Source of the DNA: Spodoptera frugiperda
Taxonomy: Eukaryota > Arthropoda > Insecta > Lepidoptera > Noctuidae
Length of the DNA stretch: 64,000 nucleotides
Reading direction: 5' to 3'
NCBI RefSeq assembly: GCF_023101765.2
Contig: NC_064217.1
Coordinates: 434,001-498,000, forward strand
Positions within the stretch are counted from its first letter, which is position 1. Each line of letters opens with the position of its first letter. Below are positions 1-11,780 of the stretch, in pieces. Under the pieces are notes generated by a model, which was given only the letters and a program-made list of their open reading frames with translations, was not told the DNA's origin and made no database searches. The translations under genes were made by a program, and so were the position numbers.

Positions 1-1909
1 TTTATACGTGGCCTGCGGTGGCCTCCATCCGTCGATCGTGACATAACGGTTATGTGATCTTACGTCACATTCCGCGCACTGTTCGATATTCGAAGCTTTA
101 TTTACTCTATGATTTCTCTACTTTTTTTTAAGTCTAAGCAACAAGTAGGTTACACAGAGAGTACCCGGATTTATGGTAAGTAAGTTTAAGCAGATTTTTA
201 TGTAACATATCATTATCATTATTAAAGTAGATTAATGATACCGTGCTCGAATTACTTGCGGTTCGGTTCGTTTTCTTTTGTTATGCAAAAAGTTGGAAAA
301 TTGACCACCGACGTTATCTTGATGAAATTAGATTTACATTACATGTGTAGTCGAGAAACTGTGACTTTTACTTTTAATGTTGGTATGAAATAAGAAGATA
401 ATAAAACGGAGATTTGTTTAACACTGGAATGTTTGGGAAGTAGTAAGAGTTGCAAATTCCGTCACACAATATCTGCTCTATATACATACATATATCTGGG
501 AAATTATGCGTGCACTTTCGTGTAAGTAAAAATTTGCGGAATTCTTCGAGGTGCGATGTCACAATCTAAAAGCGAGCGACACTCGGTTAATTTGAATAAA
601 TTCCTTGACAATTTCTACTCTAGTTTGTTTGTGATGCGCGGTGCAAGGCTGCATATTAGCAAAACGGTCGTGTTTTGTTGCGGCGCAGATTACGTGAGGT
701 AGGGACGGACGGACGGACGGACGGCGAAAGAGAAAGTGTTCACGTAATGCATGTTAATGTAACCGGTGTTAATGTTTTGACACGTGGCTTAGCGGCGCAC
801 GCTCAGCTATTGATCACTTCGCGTTTGTTTTTTGTAATAAAACTTAGATTTTAGGAAGTTTACAACAACAGTGTCCATTATAAATGCTTTTCAGTTATTA
901 CGCGAGTCTTGTGTAGATGGCGGTATTAATCATACTTACTGAATAACAAAAATAATGGCCAAAACTTAGTTGAAATGCAATTTTGAATATCTTTTGAAGG
1001 AATAACTTGGGTAACTTCTGTGAACACTTGCTTGGATAGTGAATGGCATATACAAACAATTATAACCAAACATCGCGAATGCATGATAATTCTAACTAAT
1101 ATTATTAAAGCGAAAGTGTGTTCGTTTGTTTTTACTTCGCTTTGCTACAACAGAGTATTATTTTTGGGGCCGAGGATAGACTTAGGAGACTGGAGAGTGA
1201 TTGGCCAGTATTGGCAACTTTTGCCAAATATAACTGCTACTTTGGCAATGTAAACACACAAACACACATTGTATGTACCTATAATGTAGTTATCAAGTAA
1301 TCGTCCATTATCAAACGTTAACATACAAGATGGGTATCACCGCATCATCGCTTTCTCTGCAGCCTCGGTTTCTAATAGGATCCACTCACTCGTGTCCTTA
1401 TGTAATGCAGTCAGGTGACACTGTACCAGGGCACGTAGTAGATGGCAGCAGGTCAACCTATACCCACCAGCCTCATTTCTTTATAAACTTTATTGTTTTG
1501 TTATAAAGTCGAAAGTTTATTGAACTAAGTCAACGCGTTGATGTCTTTACTATGTACTAAATGCTTTGCTTGGCTAGTGGAGAGTCGTGTAAATTGTTTT
1601 GATTTCAATGATGTGGGTTATCATTTTAATTAAGTTTGATCACTAAAACTATTTATATATTTTAAATTCTACGTAATTCACAAGTTTTATGTACTGTGTA
1701 GGTAGTCTATTCAATAGTTATTTGTGCTAAACTCACGACTCCTTATTGGCATTTATAAACCTCATCAGTAAAGGGCCTCGCACAAAGGTTTTGAGTGAAT
1801 ATCGTGACTTGTGCAAGATCCTCCTTTGTTGCTACATCCCACGCTCACTGCTGCACTGTGTTGTACATAGATAGGTAAATGTAGTTAATTGTAATAAAGT
1901 GCTACTTAC
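1..1909. other. Downstream flank of gene 1, probably intron
   Basis: Gene 1 splices out of its large exon at 1910, so at least the right part of this stretch should be intron. I could not find a convincing next exon; it may lie left of the window. The region holds a (GGAC)n microsatellite and otherwise AT-rich sequence without recognisable features. Confidence 0.4.
703..724. repeat. (GGAC)n microsatellite
   Basis: About five and a half perfect GGAC units. Confidence 0.9.
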
Positions 1910-4506
1910 AGCTTTAATAGCGACTCCATCTTCTTTTCCATCGCGAACAGTGAGTCCGAAGGCTGCGACGTGAGCACCTTGCAGAACGTGAACTTGGCGC
2001 ACTGGGAGTCTCTCCAGTCAGTCTGCTTCACCAGGTCCATGGCGGCGGACGTCAGCGACGACGAGCTCGACGCTCCGTCCAAATGCTGCAAGTCATCAGG
2101 CAAGTCCTCATTCAGAGATCGCTTGACCACATGTTTCCGCTTCACTCTCCTGAGGCGCACGCCTTGGTAACTGGGTTCTTGGTAGAAATTTAACACATCA
2201 CGCTTCGAGCGAGTGGCCTCACCGTCGGGTGACATGACCACGTACACGTTCTCGCTCGGCATCTTGTAGTTGTCGTCGTAAACCTTCTGACTGCTCAGTA
2301 TTTGTCTGTCGATGTCGTACGGAGAGCCGAACGAGCGCTTGTGTTCCTTCTCGATCTCATCTTGTATATCTTCTTCGCTCAAGCCAGCGCTGCGCATTAA
2401 GTTCACGTCTAGAAGTCTACCCACTGCCACTGCTCCGAGGCCCAGCGCTGCTCCTCCTGCCATCAAGCCGATAGCTGGTAACATGGCGGGGGCGCCTGAA
2501 GCTGCTGCCACAACCCCTATCTTGTCTTGAGCATATCTCTGTGTTTGGATCGAATTTGATGGATACAAACCCAAGTTTGATGAAATTTTTTGAGTAGCCT
2601 CTACGATAGGATCGAACACAGGCTGCGCTACTTTAGCAATGGGGTCCATGATAGGCTTGGTGAGTTGTTGGACCGTCTGGCTGGCGCTGTTGAATGTGTC
2701 CTTCATGGAGTCGGTGAACCTCTTCCACAGGGAGGGCTCAGGCACTCGCTTGATGTACGCGTAGTTGTTGTACGGGTACCGGGCGCCGTGGTGCGGGTAG
2801 CTGTGCTCGTAGTACGAGAACTTGTTGTACTCGTCCTCGTAGTACTTGTTGGCGTTGTTCGACGTCTGCGAGCGTTGCTGGCCGTAGCCGTTCACGGGTT
2901 CCATCGGGTACGGGTGAGCACTTTTCGGTACGTTGTTCGAGTAGTATTTCACTTTTCGTTCTTTATTGTCGTAGTTTTCCAAGTTGTCGCGCGTTGCTTT
3001 CGCCGGCTGTACTCCGAGCTCGGGGTGAGCGTACTGCAGGACAGGATTCCTTACACTTTCGTCGAAACCTGGTCGAGCATTCTTAGGTGTGTACAGAGCG
3101 GAGTTGGGGAAGTTGACTTCGCCAGGGTGTTGCAACATGCGCCTCTGGATGTGGCTCTCAGCGAACTCCATGTCTCCATTGTGAGACCTCGAGCTGCGGC
3201 CGCTGAAGTAATCACGCTTCGATTCCTGCTCGTTAATTTGTTTGATGTACTCGATGAGTTTTGAGTTTGCTACTTTCGAATTATCAGCTTTGGTGAAAGG
3301 ACCGTAGCCGGATTTGAGATAATAATTGTCTTTTTTCTGTTTGTATGAGTACGTCGGGTTGTCACTCGTCAAGTATGGCCCACTTTCAGGTGCATCGTAT
3401 TTCAGGTTGTCGAATTTGGTGAACGGTCCATCTTTGGGCTCGAAGTTGTCTTCTTTTGTGAAAGGTCCAAAACTTTGCGCAGGGTCTGCGGCCGCCACGT
3501 CCGGGTACACGTCAGCTTCTGGGATCGCTTTCGGTGGTGTGTAGCCTTCAGGGTAAGGAAGCAGTTCTCCGTTCACAACTCTCGCGTTGCGCCAGGTCTT
3601 TTTGTCAGATTCATCGTCAGGCATTCTCACACCTTGGATCTCTGGTATGCCGTCGTCTCCGAGAGTTAGAATAGACCTGCCACGCTTATTGTTGTATTTT
3701 TCAATTGCCTTCTTTATGTACATTGGTTCGGAGTTTATTACGACAGGGTCTGGTACTTTGTAAGACTTTCCTTCTCCCTCAGAAACCTTCGTGCTCACTA
3801 CTTCGATATATACCGGGTTTCTGTCGTTCTTGATGACTGGGTTGTGTGGGTCAAACTTGTAGCTTTTGATGGGTCCGCCGTAGTCAAAGAGGCTGGTTGA
3901 AGTGATGTACACCTTCTTGTTTTCTGTCTTCTTTTCGTTATCGTAGGTGGGATAGTAGTTTAACGTTTCTGGATCAGCCTCTGGTTTCTTTCCATCTTCT
4001 TGGATCACAGATTCAGGGTATACTGATACTGGGGACCAGTTTCCGTATTCAGCTTTGACATCGCTCAATTCTTCGGGATTTTTATTGCGGTTGAGGTAAT
4101 AGTCGTAGCCGGCGAGATCGCTGTTGACTCCACCCATGAAATTTAATTTTCTTTGGTCTCTTGACTCTGTTTTATTTTTGTTTTCTTCAGTAGCGTTGAA
4201 GTTTGACACAGTAGTCCTGAGGGAGGCTGTAGTGGGTGTGGGAGTTGTGCTGCTGGCGTAAGTAGTGGACTTGTCCTTCTTCTTGACGATCAGCTGCGTG
4301 ACGTGTCCCGCTTTCGTTCTGACATTGAGTGTTTGTGTATCTAGAGGGTTGAGACTCCTGGAGACTTTCAGTTCTGTCCTCGTGGTCCGCGAGGGTAGTA
4401 TTGTGGTTCGGATTGTCTTCGTGGTCGTTGTGTTCTGTTCTGCGACCTCTGCGAGGGCGGCGCAGAAGAGCCACAGTATGGCGCCTGTCCGTATCACGGG
4501 AATCAT
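1910..4506 (-). CDS. Gene 1: large exon of a secreted repeat-containing protein, 3' end not seen
   Basis: A single open exon codes for about 865 residues. The start is the ATG at 4506. It follows directly after TTGCAG, a good splice acceptor, so a noncoding first exon probably lies at higher coordinates. The first ~23 residues form a signal peptide (hydrophobic AILWLFCAALAEVAE). Then come a Thr-rich stretch, N-glycosylation sites, four GPFTKxDN-like repeats at about residues 344-405, a long Tyr/Asn/Pro-rich part, a hydrophobic Gly/Ala segment (LPAIGLMAGGAALGLGAVAV) near 670-695, several basic cleavage-like sites (RSKR, RVKRKHVVKR), and a C-terminal C-x5-C (CAKFTFC). The apparent TAA lies inside a strong donor (GTAAGT, 1909-1904), so the protein continues in another exon in phase 2. 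I do not recognise a named family. An extracellular or cuticle/membrane-surface role is inference. Confidence 0.85.
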
Positions 4507-4866
4507 CTGCAACAAGCAATGAGGAAGTCGTTAGTCTTGTTACGTCGTCGGCAGTAAAAATGGTTTGTGGAATAAGTTATCACCTAATTAAAGTTATATA
4601 TTATACGTTTAATTAACGTTCTATAAGCCTCATATTTTCAAGTGAAAGTGAATAATTTATATTTCTACGTATAATTTGTTTGAATACTCTTTACGGTAGC
4701 TGGTTTCTTTATTTATACTTCCTTTAAGTTGTGCTTAAGTATTCGTAACTTCTTGGTTCTAAAATACGATGCACTGTGAAGAAATTGGGACTTGGCCAAG
4801 TATTTGTGAGTACCAATGGATGCAATAAGTTTACTTATTCATGTATCGTATGGTGAGCGTGCGGTG

Positions 4867-4879
4867 GTGACGTCACGTG
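4867..4879. promoter_or_regulatory. Overlapping CRE and E-box motif
   Basis: GTGACGTCAC overlaps CACGTG, about 370 bases upstream of the gene 1 start codon. These are motif matches only. Confidence 0.3.
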
Positions 4880-5849
4880 TCGATCATGATATCGTATCGA
4901 TTTCTTTAATATATCGAGTGAAGGTAAAAGTGCTGCAGTGGAAGCTTTTACTGCGAGTGCGAGTACCAATCACGAAAACTGTAGAAAATGCGATGATCAT
5001 GTGGCTAGTGAAATCATGGTACACGAGTATTACGCACAGACACTAAACATTACGGATGGTTGTAGAAAGTAAGTAAGTATGGAAGAAATGTATCGGTGCG
5101 AAGTTGTTTTCTAACAGTCACGTTGTTGGATGATGTTGAAGTCATTGCTTCGGGATGCCGCACCACTGCACAATGTTTAAAAAAACTCATTTGTTACTTT
5201 AGATCGACTTGTGAGATACAAACCGCATGCTCTCGTAGCATTATTGCTAGACATCTTATTTATTATATTCTCGTATAATATATAAGCTAGAAGAAGAAGA
5301 AGATATGAACCTAGGTAAAGCAAAAAAGCTTCATGTTTTACGCTTTTCCCTGACTCATTATAACTAACTTTGATTGAGTAATCGGACTTCTTCAGTGTAG
5401 ATCATGTTCGTAAAACTCATTTGCAATAACTAAACGCGAGTAAATGCCACGGACCCAGACCCAAGTCAAGATAGGAATTTTATCATTATCGAACGAATCC
5501 CTAATAACCTGCTAATGTTTTATAGGATTTGACCCCTATTAATGTGTAAAGTGATGTAATAACAAAGCCGTGTCTATGAATACTAAACAAAGTAGCGTGT
5601 CAATATAAAATGATACTTCATTAGATGTCACAGTCGTGCGCCGGCATCGAATTAGTTGCCTGTCGCGGTATTGTTCGACTAAAGTATGGACGGGGAAGTA
5701 TTGCTTTCAGGTTGATGCACATTTTGTAATTAGTCGCTAATACATCGGCTTAATTGGATGGAACATTAGCTGCGTTTTTCTAATTCAATAAAACATTTTG
5801 GGAGTCGTAAATATGTTATATGTTTTTAATATTGTATATTAAACTTTCG

Positions 5850-5945
5850 TGAAACTTATTAAATTAACTATTATGATTGTTTACCGGACAATTTGTCTAC
5901 GAAACTATTCGAGTTCCTCGTCAAACGATTACGTAATAAATAGTT
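5850..5945. repeat. Relic of the palindromic MITE seen at 43457
   Basis: Shares TTTCGTGA, AAATTAACTATTATG and GAGTTCCTCGTCAAACG in similar order with the hairpin element at 43438-43605, but is shorter and mutated. Confidence 0.5.
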
Positions 5946-8223
5946 ACCTATGCATATCTTTAGAGTTACTATAACAGTTAAATATTTGACACTTTAATTT
6001 ATTTTATTAACAAATCTGCATATAAATCAACTACCTACTTAATGTTCAGTAGAATATACTGCAAGTCGCGTCCTGAATAGTATTATTTTAAAGTGAACCT
6101 GCTGTGACCATTTACGTGTAGTGACGTGACATGTTCTGCAAGCTTTCCATCGATTGATCGGTAAAGTATTACGCATCGATTATTCGTAATCGCATTGATT
6201 CGGTAAAAAGTCTGATTAGTGGGCTATTAGTGGTGAAACTCGTACATATGTGAGCTGTGATTATGTTTAGTCACCTGCGGAAGTTGGCTCGTCCGTCCGA
6301 TGCAGTGGAGCGATAGCAGACGATCGCATTAAGTATATGCACGTCACATCACTAGCCTTTTGTAAAAGAATGATGCGATTCATCTTATGTAATTGAATTT
6401 CATATTTGAAAATGCTGTATTTGTACGTAATGTAATAAAATGGAGAGAGCAATGACGTTGGAATAGCAATAATAATTTTAGATTGCAAGGAAAAAATATC
6501 TAGATTTGTGTATGTACGTACGCTGGCAGTGGTCAACTAAGATCGGTGCCATCAAAGGGTCAGCCTACTTCTTGTTACCGGCGGTCGGTGAAAACTAGGA
6601 TACAGAGCTACCTACATGGAGAGATGATGTTCCTAAGCAAAGCGATTACGTTTTTGCATCATGTTTACCTACGTACATTGTACAAGTATGTGGAGTATCC
6701 ACCGATGTCCGTACATTCATTAACTGCTCGCTAATTGAAGGTTTCCATTAAGAACAAGTACCTGGTAAATATGAAAACCCTGAACACACAACTGTCCTTT
6801 TATAGACATATGAAATTGTAAAGAAAAATAAATATAACGGAGGTCAGCTTTGTTTTAACTTCACGCAAATTTGACCGTGATGGAAGGCCAATTAATATGA
6901 TGAAATAAAAGTAATTCATAAAGTAAAATAAACATTGCATTAAAATAGGTGTATGTTTACTTAGTTCCATATATTATAAACAGTGTTCATAGTTCTAGCC
7001 GTCGCATCTGAACACACGGCGAAGGTAACCGCGAGGTTAGCGCGAGGTTTAGTCCGACTACAATTAACTCCGCTCTGTTAACCGCGGTATCTGTTTGTAC
7101 ATCTGTGTAATTATATGTTATATGTTAGTGTTCGGATCGCTTTGTGCACTAATTACCTCGTTAGATAGCTTTTTATTGTAATTTGTTTGGCTTAGGCGCG
7201 CCGTGCGGTGATAACGTAAATAGGTGCGAAATGTGGGTTTCCTGTGTGTTACCATGAAAGGCATGGTTGTAGCCATGTTGGTGCAATACTGTTGAAACTA
7301 TTTGTAGGTAGATATTGCCTATTGTTTCATCTAATTGCCAAACAAACAAAAACACCTACGTTTAGATAAACGCTTTTAATGAATTGTCTGCCTTGGAATA
7401 CCTTTGCATTAATTTGTATTTATCTAAGCATATTTTGTTTCTCTTTCTTAATTTTGTTTCTTATGAAGTATTTATAAGGCTTTCTGAGTTATTTCCTCTT
7501 CCTTTCATACTTCATTTTTAATAAATAATTCAGTATTGTTAATAAAACCCGACACTAAACTAACCTAGGTAGCCTATGGTAGACTATGCACTTTGTCCTA
7601 CGACAAGCCATGTTATCTTTGTATAGTATTATCAATAGTTATATGTCTAGGAACAGTCACGAAGCGTATCTTTATGTGGTTAGCACTCACGTTTGGTTGT
7701 AAAGCTGAACATAATGAGCGCTGTAACCACATCAGTCACATCAGTCGTGGGTGCCGCGACCTGCGCCTGACCTTACGTAACGTGGCAACTTGAATGACTA
7801 TAATGTTTTGTTTATAAATGTCGATGCAGATTTTAAGATAATTCATGCACGGTGTGTGCACAGTTTTGTGGTTTATAATATAATGATGATGTGTCTCTGC
7901 TACCCCTTGAAACGAACGTGATGGAGGACCGATTATATTAAATAAGACCTACGTCTATATATAAAAACAAAAAATAAAAATAACTACTAACAAAAAAATG
8001 TACAGACTTTTCCAACTACATACTTCAACAATATCAACTCTAGTATCTAGTATCTCCTCATGCCAAGTTCAGTGTGACGGCTGTGCGCCGGCGCAGTGGT
8101 GTGATATCATATACCTATCTACCCACTGCACACTTAATTTTAATTTCTCCACCGATGACGACGCAGTCACTGGGTTTCAGGAACTGGAGCGTTCAGTGAA
8201 AACGCACCGACAGACACTCGCCT

Positions 8224-8238
8224 ACACACACACACACA
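8224..8238. repeat. (CA)n microsatellite
   Basis: A short perfect AC run. Confidence 0.9.
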
Positions 8239-10810
8239 TCGAGCGACTTGCGCGTGCGCGTCATCCACAACACGATGATCTGATGTATTAACGCCTAGTT
8301 TATCATTTAGTTTTCTTATAAATAAATTCTAGAAATTACTAACATAAAACATTTTGTGTAACTAGGAAAACATAACTGATTAAATGAAAGTTTTGATGTG
8401 TTCATCTAATCACCGCAGCCGTTAAAAGTTGGCAGAACAATGGCCAGTCAATACATCATTTTCTTTATAGCGTAAACTATAAATAAACTACACTTGCGCC
8501 TCTAGCGACAGCAAAATGCTTCAGTAGTTGTACAAAAATACGATTATAAATTAGAAAAGGGTAGTAAATCTTCAAGAATATTATCATATTGACTGTCAAC
8601 CATGCTGCTGTTCCGTCTTACAGACGGACACGGGTATAGTATGCTTAGTGGCTGGGTTATATAAAACTAAACTTAAAGTTCTAATTCAATTTCCAAAACA
8701 CGTTATACAAAGCACTTTTATTATTATCTAGATGTCCATTTAAGGGTTTTGTCACGTCGCTACCGCAACGTGTTACTGTGGCAATAAAGACGGCCGCTTC
8801 AATTTTCTCTTGTAACGTTACGTTTGAATGGAGATGGACGTATTAAACACGTGGTTTTAAGATTTATTTGTTGAAATTGAGTGATTAGCTATTTAATGTG
8901 TTTTAATTACAAATTAAGTAAATATTTCAAGCTATAAGATGGGTGATTTTATGGATAACTCCTCAAAATGGATAAATAATAATTAAATATCCGTTTTTGC
9001 TCAAGTAATTATTATAAAAAATGGAAAGAAACGGATAAATAAATCGAGTACATAAAGCAACAGAATATCCTCACCTAACAAACGTTTTCCTGCAGTGAGT
9101 CCTATTAGTTATAGGTAATGTACTCATGATATAATGTATTACTTGATGTATTATGATAGCTAAACTATTATCGGAACTGGGTCACAAGTAACAGCGTTTT
9201 GTTTCACACCGTCGCGGTGTCGCGGTGTCGCCCGCGCGATGTTTCCGTACGATTGTGAGTCGGAAAAGCCTCGGTTCACACGGGGCGATGTCTAGAAACT
9301 CCGACCTATATTCTAGTGTGTTATTAAATTTTCCTCCTTTGTGTGACGATGTCTTTGACCTCATTTTACTCGAGTGGATTTCTTTTGTGTTTTTGTTCGA
9401 GTGTTGAGTAAGTCATCGATCTGTGGTAATGGTTGGAGTAGGTACGTGTTGGGAACAGTTGTGATTACATCGCTTTGTGAAACAATGCGGCTGTGTACTG
9501 TACTTGTGTTGCGTATTGATTAGGTGACAGGTGACAGTCACAATGACATGTTTCACTTGTCTTCTTTTATGGGCTTTTTTTTACAAACTACAGCAATGTA
9601 TGTGTTGTAGTTTCGTAACAATTTGTTTTTAAGACAAATGTACTTAAACCGATACTTCATTCAATTTATAATAACTGATAGTCACAGTCAAAGCATTTTA
9701 AATTAGGCACTTTTGAAACGTCAAATTGAATTGTACGTCAGTATGTCTGTCAGTGAAGATAGGTGTTATGGGCTAGTTTATTAGTTTATATTAATTTGTT
9801 AAATGACATATCACATGGTGCAGAAGTTTACTACTTTATTATATGGTTGTACGTAATTAACGAGCACCGACAGCACAGGTCGACTAGTCAGTAAGTAAAT
9901 CACATTGACCCCGACACTTAGACTTCCTAAACCCTATAAGCACAAGTTACTACACTCAACTGCCTAGAAGTGAGTATAGCGTGGTGTACTCTCGATTTCT
10001 AGGGCTGCGCGGATTTCACTTTCCATGGGTGCCGGCCACGGGGGTCAACGGCCGCACCCTGCTCATCCAATGTATACAGACTCTGTACAAGGCTGCAGAA
10101 TACAGAAGGTTCACTCTACATGGTGGATAATTGTTTAATTCTTAGTTGTATCTATTAAGTGAAGATTTTCTTTTTGTATGTTATGTTTTTTTATTGACTT
10201 ACTACTATTTGTATTGTAAACTGAATTTCAGCCACTGCGCAGTGTCAGACTATACTGAAAAGTTTTGCTATCTTTTTTAGAACTATTTATTATATACTGG
10301 AAATAATGACAAATATTGGTATAATGTTAGGTACTAAGATTTCTAGAGAGGCTAGTAAAGTACCTAAGAACCTCTTTAAGTGGTTACTTTAGTAAGACTT
10401 CTTAACTCTCTTACTTGGTAAGTTAGCGAGCAGACGATCATTAGCTCCGTACATTAGCTAATTTAAATGAACTGATGAACAGATAGGCCGCGTTTTGTTT
10501 TGTTAATGTAAGACCGTGTAGCGAGTACTTTTAATTAGGCTTTACATTTCATGAACGAGATAATGGCTGAGTACCTTGGTAGCGTGGAGTTTTATAATAG
10601 CAATACGTTTTATTTACTTAGAACATAAAATGTATATTGTATGACTATGAACTATTACAGCATGAAACCTAGTGCCATGTTAATGAGTTCAATGACCCAC
10701 ATTTTTCTTAATATTTGACATAACAAGCGAGTTTCCTTTCAAAAGTATTACCATAAGAAATCAGAAAGTCTAATGACACAATGCAAATAGACAAGTGTTG
10801 TAAGTACACA

Positions 10811-10827
10811 TGTGTGTGTGTGTGTGT
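10811..10827. repeat. (TG)n microsatellite
   Basis: A short perfect TG run. Confidence 0.9.
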
Positions 10828-11109
10828 AAACAAACAAGTGAGTAATCAATCAGTGTCGCGGCGGTGCGCGCGCGCCGGTTGTAGCGCATGCGCAGTGCCA
10901 GCAGGTGCCATTGTACCGGCAGCGTCCACAGACTGTATCTAAGCGAAAAGCGTGACTCTGCTTTTTCAACGGCTTTGATGAAGTAATTCAATTACATTTT
11001 TTTTAGATTCAGCAGGTTCGATTCCCAGTTGTGTCATTTGTTCTTTGGAAATGTAAATAAAATAATTAAAAGCAGAACGCGCTTAAATGTTTTTGTTTCA
11101 CTCCCCGCC

Positions 11110-11780
11110 ACCCCCCAGGTTGCACAAGCAATCAATTTGATAGAGCAATTACTTAAATGCGTTTTCAAGTTTCGCAGAGCGGAACGGAAGCGGCCATACA
11201 ATATCCGCGAACTAATTACCATAAAACTACATCGCTACTGCACGCCGCCGACATCGGCCTCGACTCGCGCGGCACACACTTAATTAATGAATCGATTACG
11301 CATGACATGTGACTCGATTAACACTTGACCAACTTTATAAATAATCAGCCTCCAAAAACGGAAGTATTATGACAACATACTCGGGCGCAAGCCTTATTAC
11401 GAAACAGTCAAGGAAACCGAATCAAAATCCAAATAAGAAAGCATCGCATTCCAATATAATTACAAAATCGATCGACGTGTTTGCTTTGGGCGCCAGTGAA
11501 AGCAATTGCGTCATGTACTGTTACGCTGATTGGCCGCCGCTACGCACGAGAGCGCCCGATCGTTCACGAAGTCCCCCGAATGCTCACGACACTACACGAA
11601 CTTGCCCGAGCAACGGTTCCCACGTTTGAAAATTGCGCGACTGGTAATTAGCAATTAGGCTGTAAATAGTTTTTTGAATTCGACATAAAAGTCGCTGTGT
11701 CGCGTAATTCTTAACAAATGGTGAGAATTGAGGCGGTTTGATGGCGCCGTCCATCATTTTCGCACGCTAAAATATGTACT
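11110..11780. promoter_or_regulatory. Candidate cis-regulatory module
   Basis: A 0.65 kb patch of mixed composition, with many homeodomain-type cores (CTAATTACC, TTAATTAATGAATCGATTA, GCAATTAGGCTGTAAAT), GC islands and no repeats I recognise. It is compositionally unlike its AT-rich flanks and lacks a real ORF. Enhancer function is inference. Confidence 0.25.

Larger units (their letters stand above)
4507..11000. other. Gene-free stretch upstream of gene 1
   Basis: No coding exon could be supported. It probably contains the first noncoding exon and promoter of gene 1, which I cannot place. It holds a CRE/E-box motif cluster near 4867, a relic of a palindromic MITE at 5850-5945, (CA)n at 8224-8238, GC-rich CpG sequence at 9210-9290, (TG)n at 10811-10827 and a GCGCATGCGC motif at 10884. 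Confidence 0.4.

Noticed and set aside
2590..3264. 224-codon open frame on the plus strand
   Set aside because: Exact antisense shadow of the gene 1 exon, with Val/Arg-rich translation that reflects the complementary codons.
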